The notes beneath the pieces are model-generated. The model was not told where the DNA came from. It made no database searches and saw only the letters and a list, made by a program, of their open reading frames with translations. A stretch of 64,000 nt of DNA, taken from NCBI RefSeq assembly GCF_900113015.1, contig NZ_FONV01000011.1, forward strand, positions 398,034-462,033, read 5' to 3'. This document shows, in pieces, positions 57,005-64,000 of this stretch. A program made the translations under genes and the position numbers. The stretch's first letter is position 1, and each line of letters starts with the position of its first letter. This DNA is from Actinoplanes philippinensis. GTDB taxonomy: Bacteria; Actinomycetota; Actinomycetes; Mycobacteriales; Micromonosporaceae.

Positions 57005-57808
57005 ATGGGGTTGAGCCCACCGTATCTTCACGATGACACCGAGCGAGGTGTCAGCGTCAGCGCCGAAGCCGCCGAGGACGCCGCCGTCTCCGTGCTCACG
57101 GTCCGCGGCCCGTGGGACGCCCGGCTCAGCCTGAACGCGTCCGTGACGCTGCGGCGGTGCTTCACCGAGCATCCGGACGGGCTGATCGTGGACCTCTCCG
57201 GACTGTCCGACCCGCACAGTGAGAGCGCTTCCACCTGGATGACCGCCCGGGCCTTCGCGGCGAGCCTCGACCCGCCGGTCCATCTGGCCCTCTGCGTGCC
57301 ACCCGACCTGCCGCTCGCCGACCGCATGCAGGCCCTCGGCGCGGGCCGTTTCCTGCCCGTCTACGCCAAGGTGCGGCAGGCCCGGGTGGCCCTGGCCGGC
57401 CGGATCCCGGGCGACCGGCGGCTGAGCCTGACGCTGCGCTCCGACCCGGAGGCGCCGAGCCTGGCCCGCAACCTGGTCAGCGACGCGTGCCTGTCCTGGG
57501 GTCTGGTGCACCTGCTGCACCGCAGCCGGCTGGTCATGTCGGAGCTGGTCACCAACGCGATCGAACACGCCGGCACCGACATCCGGGTGATGGTGAGCCG
57601 CCGCGGGGCGGGAGTGCAACTGTCCGTCGCCGACGGCGACCCGCGTCTGCCGCGGATCCTGCCGGTCTCCCGCCCGCGCCCGGACCTGCCGCTCGACGAG
57701 CGGGGCCGCGGGCTGCGGACGGTGGCCGGGACCGCCGCCCAGTGGGGCGCCGTCCCGACCGAGACCGGCAAGATCGTGTGGGCCACGCTGGTCAGCGCAC
57801 CCCGATGA
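57005..57808 (+). CDS. STAS-like domain fused to an RsbW-type ATPase domain
   Basis: A 267-residue protein. Residues about 25-125 look like a STAS (anti-sigma antagonist) fold (VLTVRGPWDARLS, LIVDLSGLSDPHSESAS). Residues about 140-267 are an HATPase with N-box SELVTNAIEHA, VADGDPRLP and ERGRGLRTV, as in serine kinase/anti-sigma regulators. Both partner-switching functions in one chain suggest a regulator of a sigma factor or of a phosphatase pathway, partner unknown. ATG 57005. The final codons lie in the first copy of a 22-bp repeat. Confidence 0.82.
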   Translation: MGLSPPYLHDDTERGVSVSAEAAEDAAVSVLTVRGPWDARLSLNASVTLRRCFTEHPDGLIVDLSGLSDPHSESASTWMTARAFAASLDPPVHLALCVPPDLPLADRMQALGAGRFLPVYAKVRQARVALAGRIPGDRRLSLTLRSDPEAPSLARNLVSDACLSWGLVHLLHRSRLVMSELVTNAIEHAGTDIRVMVSRRGAGVQLSVADGDPRLPRILPVSRPRPDLPLDERGRGLRTVAGTAAQWGAVPTETGKIVWATLVSAPR

Positions 57809-57941
57809 CTCCTGTCAGCGCGCCTCTGACTCTTGTCTCAGCGCGCCTCTGACTCTCTCAGCGCGCCTCTGACTCTTGTGTCAGCGCACCTCTGACTCTT
57901 GTCTTAACGCGCCTCTGACTCTTGTCAGCGCGCCTCGATGA
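57791..57941. repeat. Tandem about 22-bp repeats filling a convergent intergenic gap
   Basis: Seven diverged copies of a unit with core GTCAGCGCGCCTCTGACTC begin near 57791, 57814, 57835, 57857, 57880, 57901 and 57924. The first copy is the last codons of the STAS/ATPase gene and the last copy the end of cysN on the other strand. Each unit has short complementary ends (GTCAG...CTGAC). Confidence 0.9.
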
Positions 57942-59223
57942 TGATCCCGGCGCCGACCGTCCGGTTGGTGCTCTCGTCGATCAGGATGAAGCCGCCGGTA
58001 GTGCGGTTGCGCCGGTACTCGTCGGCGAGCAGCGGCACGGTCGTGCGCAGCCTGACCCGGCCGATCTCGTTGAGGCCCAGCTCACCGGCCGCCTCGTCGC
58101 GGTGCAGCGTGTTCACGTCGAGCCGGTACTGAAGGCCGCGCACCACGGTCCGGGCGGTCCGGGTGGTGTGCTTGATCGCATACTTCCCGCCGACCCGCAG
58201 CGGGGCCGTCTCGTCCATCCAGCACACCATCGCCTCGATGTCCTGCGCGACGGCCGGCCTGTTCTGCGGGCGGCAGATCATGTCACCGCGCGAGATGTCG
58301 ATCTCGTCGGCCAGCCGGACCGTCACCGACATCGGCGGGAACGCCTCGTCGACCGGGCCGTCAGCGGTCTCGATCGCCGAGATCGTGCTGGTCAGGCCGG
58401 ACGGCAGGACCATCACGTCGTCACCCGGCTTGAGGATGCCGGAGGCGACCTGCCCGGCGTAGCCGCGATAGTCGGTGACCGTGGTCGACTGCGGCCGGAT
58501 CACGTACTGCACGGGGAACCGCACGTCGACCAGGTTGCGGTCGCTGGCGATGTGCACGTGCTCCAGGTGGTGCAGCAGCGACGGGCCCTCATACCACGGG
58601 CTGTTCTCCGACCGGGAGGCGATGTTGTCGCCGTTGAGCGCGGAGATCGGGATGATCGTCAGGTCCGGGGCGTCCAGCTTCGCGGCGAACGAGGTGAACT
58701 CGTCGGCGATCCGCTCGAACACCTTCTGGTCCCAGTCGACCAGGTCCATCTTGTTGACGCACAGGACCAGATGCGGCACCCGCAGCAGGCTGGTCAGGAA
58801 CGCGTGCCGACGGGACTGCTCGACCAGGCCCTTCCGGGCGTCGACCAGGATCAGCGCCAGATCCGCGGTGGACGCGCCGGTCACCATGTTGCGGGTGTAC
58901 TGAATGTGGCCCGGGGTGTCGGCGATGATGAACTTGCGCCGCGGCGTGGCGAAGTAGCGGTATGCCACATCGATCGTGATGCCCTGCTCCCGCTCGGCAC
59001 GCAGGCCGTCGGTGAGCAGCGCGAGGTTCGTGTACTCGTCGCCGCGGGACGCGCTGGCGCTCTCCACGGCCTCGAGCTGATCCTCGAAGATCGTCTTGGT
59101 GTCATACAGCAACCGGCCGATGAGGGTGGACTTGCCGTCGTCGACGCTGCCCGCGGTGGCGAACCGCAGCAGGTCCATGCCCCGGGAGGAGGCGGCGTCA
59201 GGCTCGAGAACTGCCTGGCTCAT
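57925..59223 (-). CDS. cysN: Sulfate adenylyltransferase subunit 1 (GTPase)
   Basis: A 432-residue translation-factor-like GTPase that drives ATP sulfurylase CysD. G motifs are GSVDDGKSTL (P-loop), ADTPGHIQYT and VNKMDL. There is no C-terminal APS kinase (CysC) fusion, unlike mycobacterial CysNC. ATG 59223 overlaps the cysD stop. Activates sulfate to APS. Confidence 0.95.
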   Translation of the reverse strand: MSQAVLEPDAASSRGMDLLRFATAGSVDDGKSTLIGRLLYDTKTIFEDQLEAVESASASRGDEYTNLALLTDGLRAEREQGITIDVAYRYFATPRRKFIIADTPGHIQYTRNMVTGASTADLALILVDARKGLVEQSRRHAFLTSLLRVPHLVLCVNKMDLVDWDQKVFERIADEFTSFAAKLDAPDLTIIPISALNGDNIASRSENSPWYEGPSLLHHLEHVHIASDRNLVDVRFPVQYVIRPQSTTVTDYRGYAGQVASGILKPGDDVMVLPSGLTSTISAIETADGPVDEAFPPMSVTVRLADEIDISRGDMICRPQNRPAVAQDIEAMVCWMDETAPLRVGGKYAIKHTTRTARTVVRGLQYRLDVNTLHRDEAAGELGLNEIGRVRLRTTVPLLADEYRRNRTTGGFILIDESTNRTVGAGIIIEAR

Positions 59224-60134
59224 CAGAAGTAACCCTCTCGCTTACGGTCTTCCATCGCGGCTTCGCTGACCTTGTCGTCGCCACGGGTGGCGCCACGCTC
59301 GGTGATCCGGGTCGCGGCGACCTCGTCGATCACCTTCTCCACGGTGTCCGCCTCGGAGAGCACGGCCGCGGTCTGCGAGGCGTCACCGACCGTCCGGTAC
59401 CGCACGCGGCGCACCTCGGAGGTCTCGCCGTCACGCAGCTTGATGAACTCGTTGACCGCGTAGAACATCCCGTTGCGCTCGACCACCTCACGGTCGTGGG
59501 CGTAGTAGATGCTCGGCAGCGGGATGTTCTCCTTGGCGATGTAGTGCCAGACGTCCAGCTCGGTCCAGTTGGACAGCGGGAACACCCGGATCGACTCACC
59601 GGGGTGGTGCCGGCCGTTGTAGAGCGCCCACAGCTCGGGCCGCTGGTTCTTCGGATCCCACTGGCCGAAGTCGTCGCGGAAGCTGAACATCCGCTCCTTG
59701 GCCCGCGCCTTCTCCTCGTCCCGGCGGGCGCCGCCGAACAGGGCGTCGAACCGGTACTTCTCCTGGGCGGCGAGCAGCACCGGGGTCTGAATCCGGTTAC
59801 GGGTGCCGTCCGGCAGCTCGCGGACCAGGCCGGTGTCGATCGCCTCCTGCACGCTGGCGACCACCAGGTTCAGGCCGAGGGTGGCGACCCGGCTGTCCCG
59901 ATACTCCAGGACCTCGGCGAAGTTGTGGCCGGTGTCGACGTGCATGACCGGGAACGGGATGCGCGCCGGCGCGAACGCCTTCTCCGCGAGGCGCAGCATC
60001 ACGATCGAGTCCTTGCCGCCGGAGAAGAGCAGCGCGGGGCGCTCGAACTCGGCCATCACCTCACGCATGATGAAGATGCTCTCCGCTTCGAGTGCATCCA
60101 GATGCGATACGCGATAGGGCTTCGTCTGGCTCAT
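59223..60134 (-). CDS. cysD: Sulfate adenylyltransferase subunit 2
   Basis: A 304-residue ATP sulfurylase of the PP-loop family. The nucleotide loop is LLFSGGKDSIVML (about residues 37-49), with VMHVDTGHNF and GGARRDEEKARAKER typical of CysD. ATG 60134 gives the usual MSQTKPYRVSHLDALEAES-like start. TGATG links its stop to the cysN start. Confidence 0.95.
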   Translation of the reverse strand: MSQTKPYRVSHLDALEAESIFIMREVMAEFERPALLFSGGKDSIVMLRLAEKAFAPARIPFPVMHVDTGHNFAEVLEYRDSRVATLGLNLVVASVQEAIDTGLVRELPDGTRNRIQTPVLLAAQEKYRFDALFGGARRDEEKARAKERMFSFRDDFGQWDPKNQRPELWALYNGRHHPGESIRVFPLSNWTELDVWHYIAKENIPLPSIYYAHDREVVERNGMFYAVNEFIKLRDGETSEVRRVRYRTVGDASQTAAVLSEADTVEKVIDEVAATRITERGATRGDDKVSEAAMEDRKREGYF

Positions 60135-60189
60135 GGGTTCTGCTCCCAGACCTTTCTCCGGTGTCGGCCGGGCAGGGCAGACGTCATTG

Positions 60190-61065
60190 TTACGGAAGAT
60201 GCCTCTGCAACGCAGCAAGCAACCGAGGAGCGAGATCTTTGCGACAGACAACCAGGTCAGGCAACTTCGGATCGGCCTGGTTGTAGGCCAGTGGGCTGCC
60301 GTCCACGCGGGATGCGTGCAGGCCAGTGGCCAACGCCACAGCGACCGGCGCCGCCGAGTCCCACTCGTACTGGCCGCCCGCGTGCACGTACGCGTCCGCC
60401 TCGCCGTTGATCACCGCGGCGATCTTCACCCCCGCCGAGCCCATCGGCACCAGCTCGGCGCCCAGATCCTCGGCGAGCGCGGTCACGAACGCCGGCGGGC
60501 GGGTCCGGCTGGCCGCGATCCGGATGGCGCCGCCGGTAGCCGACTCCAGCGGCATCGGCGGATAGGCCGGCGCGTGGTCGGTGGCGAGCGTGCAATGCCG
60601 GGCCGGCATGGCCACCGCGCCCGCGGTCAGCCGGGCCGGCGCCGACGAGTCGGCCGTCCACAGCGCCACATGCACCGCCCAGTCGTCACGGCCCTCCTCG
60701 GAGAACTCCCGCGTGCCGTCCAGCGGATCGACGATCCAGACCCGGTTGGCGCCCAGCCGGTCCGGGCGGTTGCCGCCCTCGGTCCACGCGACCCGGGAGT
60801 GGTCGTCCTCCTCGGAGAGCACGGCGTCGGCCGGCCGCCAGCGGGCCAGCTCGGCACGCAGCAGATCGTGCGCGGCCTGGTCACCGGCCGCCTTGAGAGC
60901 CTTGCCGTCCTCGTGCCCGGTCTCCGCCCGGACGTGGAGGAGGACCTGACCGGCCCGGTCGGCCAGCCAGCGAGCGAAGGCGGAGTCGTTGACCGGCGGA
61001 GTCCCGCCCTCACCGGCGTCGCGCGGACCCGCTATGCGTGCCGACACCTTCGTCTGCTCGCTCAT
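60190..61065 (-). CDS. cysQ: 3'(2'),5'-bisphosphate nucleotidase (CysQ-like)
   Basis: A 291-residue inositol-monophosphatase-family phosphatase that removes the 3'-phosphate of PAP or PAPS. Metal-site motifs are LSEEDDH, WIVDPLDGTREF (about residues 112-123) and YEWDSAAPVAV near the C-terminus. ATG 61065 has GGGAG six bases upstream. It precedes cysD by 55 bases, so recycling of PAP and APS synthesis are co-expressed. Confidence 0.93.
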   Translation of the reverse strand: MSEQTKVSARIAGPRDAGEGGTPPVNDSAFARWLADRAGQVLLHVRAETGHEDGKALKAAGDQAAHDLLRAELARWRPADAVLSEEDDHSRVAWTEGGNRPDRLGANRVWIVDPLDGTREFSEEGRDDWAVHVALWTADSSAPARLTAGAVAMPARHCTLATDHAPAYPPMPLESATGGAIRIAASRTRPPAFVTALAEDLGAELVPMGSAGVKIAAVINGEADAYVHAGGQYEWDSAAPVAVALATGLHASRVDGSPLAYNQADPKLPDLVVCRKDLAPRLLAALQRHLP

Positions 61066-61095
61066 CTCTCGCTCCCTCACTCCAGTACGCGCCTG

Positions 61096-62817
61096 TCAGT
61101 ACGCTCCCGACGACCGCACCACGGCGGTCACCGTCCTGAGCAGGATCACCAGATCCAGGCTCAGCGACCAGTTCTCCACATAGCGCAGGTCGAGCCGGAC
61201 CGCCTCCTCCCAGGAGAGGTCCGACCGCCCCGACACCTGCCAGAGACCGGTCATCCCCGGCTTGACGGCCAGCCGGCGCCGCACGTCGTCGGCATAGGCG
61301 GCCGCCTCGGTGGGCAGCGGCGGCCGCGGGCCGACCAGCGACATCCGCCCGGACAGGACGTTCAGCAACTGCGGCAGCTCGTCCAGCGAGAACCGGCGCA
61401 GCCAACGCCCGACCGGGGTGACACGCGGGTCGTCGCGGATTTTGAAGAGCACACCGTCGTGCTCGTTGAGGTGCCTCAACTCGGCAAGCCGGGCCTCGGC
61501 GTCGACATACATGCTGCGGAACTTGAAGATCCGGAACAATCGGCCATCGCGTCCCACACGCACTTGGCGAAAGAGTACCGGGCCACGTGACGTGAGGCCC
61601 ACACAGAGCGCCACGGCCAGCAGCACCGGGCCGAGAACGATCAGAAGCAGCAACGCGCCGAGCCGATCCACCAACTCCTTGACCAGCCGCGACCCGCCGT
61701 GCAACCGGGGATGCTCCACGTGCAGCATCGGCAGGCCGTCGAACGGCCGGATCGTGGTCCGCGCCCCCGCCACGTCGACGAGCGCACTCGCCACCACCAG
61801 GTCCACCTCGTCGCGCTCCAGCCGCCAGGCCAGCCTCCGCACCGACGCGCCGTCCAGCTCCGGGCAGCTCAGCACCACCACCGTGTCGGCGTCCGCCTGC
61901 TCCACCGCGGTCGCCACGTCCTCGAACGAGCCGTAGACCGGCAGATCAGGCAGCCCGATCCCGTCGGCGCCCGGCGGCAGACACGCGCCCACCACCTCCA
62001 GCCCGTGATAACGCTCGCGGCGCAACTGCCGGGTGATGCCGATGACCGACAGCTCGTGACCGACCACGATCACCCGTCGGAGGTTCTCGCCCCGCGCCCG
62101 CGACAGATGCAGCCGCTTACGCAACAGGAACCGCAACACCACGATCGCGGCGATCGCCAACGGGAAGGCCACCAGGACATAGGACCGGGCAAGATCCAGA
62201 TTCAGGGCGTACGACACGACGGCCGCCCCGCCGATCAGGCCCGCCCCACCCCGCAGCACCCGCTGGTACTCGTCCGAGCCGACGAACAGATACCGCCGCT
62301 CGTAGGCCCGCGCCGCCACCAGGACCAGCAACAGCGCCACCGGCATCAACGCCGAGCAGACCAGGTACATCCGGTTCCAGACGGTGACCGCATCCCCGAA
62401 ACGGACGACGAACGTGCCCGCCCCCGCCACCACACCGGCACTCAGATCGGTCAGCACGAGCGCCCGCAGATAACGGCGCTCCCAGTCCTGCCGCCGCGAC
62501 AACACCGCATGCCGGCCACGGCCCCGCAGAAACGGGCGCGCCGCCATCGAACGGTTACGGGCCGGCGACACATGCCGCACCGACGCCTGATTACGGGCCC
62601 GGTCGGGCTCACCCCGTACCGCCTGCGGCCGGGCATTCTCCACACCCGCCGCCGGGACCGGAATCCGGGTGTTACGCCCGCTCCGGCGCTCCGCCGGACG
62701 CTGCGGCCCCCGATTGACCCCCGCTGACCTGCTGTTTTTCCCGCCACGCGACGCCGGCCGGGTGGCCGTGGGTTCGGTCAACGCGTCCGCCCGGTCCTCG
62801 GACACGTCCTGCGACAT
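61096..62817 (-). CDS. Polyprenyl glycosylphosphotransferase (WcaJ/WbaP-like)
   Basis: About 573 residues. A basic, disordered N-terminal 110 residues is followed by four hydrophobic helices, a CoA-binding-like domain (RRVIVVGHELS), one more helix and a C-terminal bacterial sugar transferase domain with FKFRSMYVDAEARL, RRFSLDELPQLLNVL and GRMSLVGPRPPLP. It transfers a sugar phosphate from UDP-sugar to undecaprenyl phosphate, starting an exopolysaccharide or glycan repeat. ATG 62817 has GGGAGG eight bases upstream. The cysQ gene starts 30 bases downstream. Confidence 0.93.
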   Translation of the reverse strand: MSQDVSEDRADALTEPTATRPASRGGKNSRSAGVNRGPQRPAERRSGRNTRIPVPAAGVENARPQAVRGEPDRARNQASVRHVSPARNRSMAARPFLRGRGRHAVLSRRQDWERRYLRALVLTDLSAGVVAGAGTFVVRFGDAVTVWNRMYLVCSALMPVALLLVLVAARAYERRYLFVGSDEYQRVLRGGAGLIGGAAVVSYALNLDLARSYVLVAFPLAIAAIVVLRFLLRKRLHLSRARGENLRRVIVVGHELSVIGITRQLRRERYHGLEVVGACLPPGADGIGLPDLPVYGSFEDVATAVEQADADTVVVLSCPELDGASVRRLAWRLERDEVDLVVASALVDVAGARTTIRPFDGLPMLHVEHPRLHGGSRLVKELVDRLGALLLLIVLGPVLLAVALCVGLTSRGPVLFRQVRVGRDGRLFRIFKFRSMYVDAEARLAELRHLNEHDGVLFKIRDDPRVTPVGRWLRRFSLDELPQLLNVLSGRMSLVGPRPPLPTEAAAYADDVRRRLAVKPGMTGLWQVSGRSDLSWEEAVRLDLRYVENWSLSLDLVILLRTVTAVVRSSGAY

Positions 62818-62917
62818 CCTCGAGCCCTCCCCGTCACGTCGGCCACGCACCGAAATTCGTGCGTCCGAGTGACCAACGGTCGGGCCGCGAGTGCGTCACG
62901 GCGTCGTCAGGGGGTGA

Positions 62918-63505
62918 TCAACTTCCGTGGTACTTGTTCTGCGCCCACTCGACACCCTCGACGACGATCGCTTCCACCACGTCGGCCGCCCGGTCCACCA
63001 GGAAGTCCAGCTCCTTGCGCTCCGACGCGGAGAAGTCGGAGAGCACATAGTCGGCCGGTTCCTGCCGTCCCGGGGGCCGGCCGATGCCGACCCGCACCCG
63101 CGCATACTCCTTGCTCGCGAGTGACTTCGACATCGAGCGGAGCCCGTTGTGACCGCCCTCGCCCCCGCCCCGTTTCGCCCGTACCTGCCCGAACGGCACA
63201 TCCAGCTCATCATGCACCGCGATCACCTGAGCCACCGGGACTTTGAAGAACTGCGCCAGCGACACCACCGGAGCACCCGACAGGTTCATGTACGTCAGCG
63301 GCTTGAGCAGAATCACCTTCGGGCCACCGAAACCCAGACGGCCCTCCGCCACCTCGGTCTGCGCCCGCTTCGCCCGGCCGAACCTCGCACCCGTCCGCGA
63401 CGCCAGCAGATCGGCCACCATGAAACCCACGTTGTGCCGGTTACCCGCGTACTCCCGGCCCGGATTACCCAGACCGACCACCAGCCACGGCGCCTCGTCG
63501 CTCAC
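62918..63505 (-). CDS. pth: Peptidyl-tRNA hydrolase
   Basis: A 195-residue essential esterase freeing stalled peptidyl-tRNA. Motifs are LVVGLGNPGREYAGNRHNVGF (residues 8-28, catalytic His in RHN), LLKPLTYMNLSG, HDELDVPFG and GGGEGGHNGLRS. GTG 63505 has GGAGG eight bases upstream; a longer frame to 63550 begins inside the hairpin. Downstream of the L25 gene, a standard neighbourhood. Confidence 0.95.
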   Translation of the reverse strand: MSDEAPWLVVGLGNPGREYAGNRHNVGFMVADLLASRTGARFGRAKRAQTEVAEGRLGFGGPKVILLKPLTYMNLSGAPVVSLAQFFKVPVAQVIAVHDELDVPFGQVRAKRGGGEGGHNGLRSMSKSLASKEYARVRVGIGRPPGRQEPADYVLSDFSASERKELDFLVDRAADVVEAIVVEGVEWAQNKYHGS

Positions 63506-63526
63506 TTCCCCTGCCTCCACATGCAC

Positions 63527-63560
63527 ATCAGGGAAAGTGCCGCCCGGCACTTTCCCTGAT
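63527..63560 (-). terminator. Perfect 15-bp hairpin between rplY and pth
   Basis: Arms 63527-63541 and 63546-63560 pair perfectly around a four-base loop, between the rplY stop and the pth start. It probably ends or attenuates rplY transcription. No T-run. Confidence 0.75.
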
Positions 63561-63589
63561 ATCTGGCTTACCGCTGCTGCGAGACGGAC

Positions 63590-64000
63590 CTACTCCGCGC
63601 TCTCGCCCTCCGCCGGGGTCTCACCCTCGGCCGGGGCCTCCTCGTTCGACTGCGCCGCGTTGACCACCGCGAGCACCGTGTCGGCGTCGACCGCCAGCTC
63701 CACACCCTTCGGCAGCTTCACGTCGCCGGCGGTGACGTGCGAACCCGCCTCCAGGCCCTCGATCGAAGCCTCGAGCTCGGACGGCAGGTGCAGCGCCTCG
63801 GCGACCACGGCAACCGTGTTCGACTCGTGGACGATCAGGGTGTTCTTGGCGGCCTCACCGGTCAGGGTGACCTGGATGTCGACCTGGATCTTCTCGCCAC
63901 GCTTCACGATGAGCAGGTCCACGTGCTCGAACGTGTCACGGATCGGGTCACGCTGGATCGCCTTCGGCAGGGCCAGAGTCGCACCCGAGTTGCCGGCGAT
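63590..64000 (-). CDS. rplY: 50S ribosomal protein L25/general stress protein Ctc, 3' part
   Basis: Partial gene: the reading frame is open to the right edge and the 5' end is outside. The visible part has LALPKAIQRDPIRDTFEHVDLL, the L25 5S-rRNA-binding hallmark, followed by the TL5/Ctc C-terminal beta domain and an acidic Glu/Ala-rich tail (EGETPAEGESAE). The apparent GTG at 63922 is internal and not the start. Confidence 0.93.
   Translation of the reverse strand: MAGNSGATLALPKAIQRDPIRDTFEHVDLLIVKRGEKIQVDIQVTLTGEAAKNTLIVHESNTVAVVAEALHLPSELEASIEGLEAGSHVTAGDVKLPKGVELAVDADTVLAVVNAAQSNEEAPAEGETPAEGESAE

Overview
The window is 64 kb of very GC-rich, densely packed chromosomal DNA from a filamentous actinobacterium, most probably a member of the Micromonosporaceae (Actinoplanes-like). 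This rests on inference from several features: pervasive GTG/TTG starts with GGAGG-type ribosome sites, a conservon-type signalling cluster, wall-teichoic-acid-type glycerophosphotransferases, and small protein families restricted to actinobacteria. The backbone order (maf, accA3, lpdA, gamma-glutamylcyclotransferase, M20 amidohydrolase, phosphohexomutase, upp, add, deoA, cdd, brkB, trpS) resembles, from memory, the Rv3280-Rv3336 stretch of Mycobacterium tuberculosis. I see no insertion sequence, prophage, CRISPR array, tRNA or rRNA gene.

Layout. 0-15 kb: Maf, the alpha subunit of an acyl-CoA carboxylase, a DedA membrane protein, LpdA, a GGCT-like protein, a GNAT acetyltransferase, a divergent methionyl-tRNA synthetase paralogue behind a possible Met-codon leader peptide, an SCO6745-type protein, a metallo-beta-lactamase-fold hydrolase, a DUF4349 lipoprotein, an M20 amidohydrolase and a B12-domain-less methylmalonyl-CoA mutase large subunit. 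15-26 kb: a membrane Ser/Thr kinase, a small secreted protein, a phosphohexomutase, then a three-gene cell-envelope operon (two glycosyltransferase/glycerophosphotransferase fusions plus a bacterial GOLPH3/GPP34 homologue) and a Nudix hydrolase. 26-31 kb: upp, and deoC with a full-length and a C-terminally truncated aldehyde dehydrogenase.

30-41 kb is the most unusual part. It holds an acidic protein coupled to a large low-complexity protein whose N-terminus looks like a domesticated IS110-type transposase and whose C-terminus carries the same module as the nearby conservon sensor kinase. A 0.65-kb minisatellite of about 103-bp units follows, with a nested 15-bp period. After it come a HAD hydrolase and the conservon cvnD-cvnC-cvnB-cvnA on the minus strand.

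41-51 kb is a nucleoside uptake and salvage block: adenosine deaminase, an RlmA-like rRNA methyltransferase, a DUF4272 protein, thymidine phosphorylase, a C-terminally extended cytidine deaminase, and a BMP-type nucleoside ABC transporter (two permeases, ATPase, lipoprotein). Together with upp and deoC this gives uptake, deamination, phosphorolysis and base or sugar salvage. 51-64 kb: a trpS-led operon (2'-5' RNA ligase-like, BrkB/YihY, two small proteins), galE-galK, a STAS/ATPase fusion, sulfate activation genes cysN-cysD with cysQ, a polyprenyl glycosylphosphotransferase, pth, and the 3' part of the L25/Ctc gene running off the right edge.

Most gene identities are secure from visible motifs. 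Starts were chosen from ribosome-site spacing, stop/start overlaps and family length. Functions of about eight genes remain unknown.
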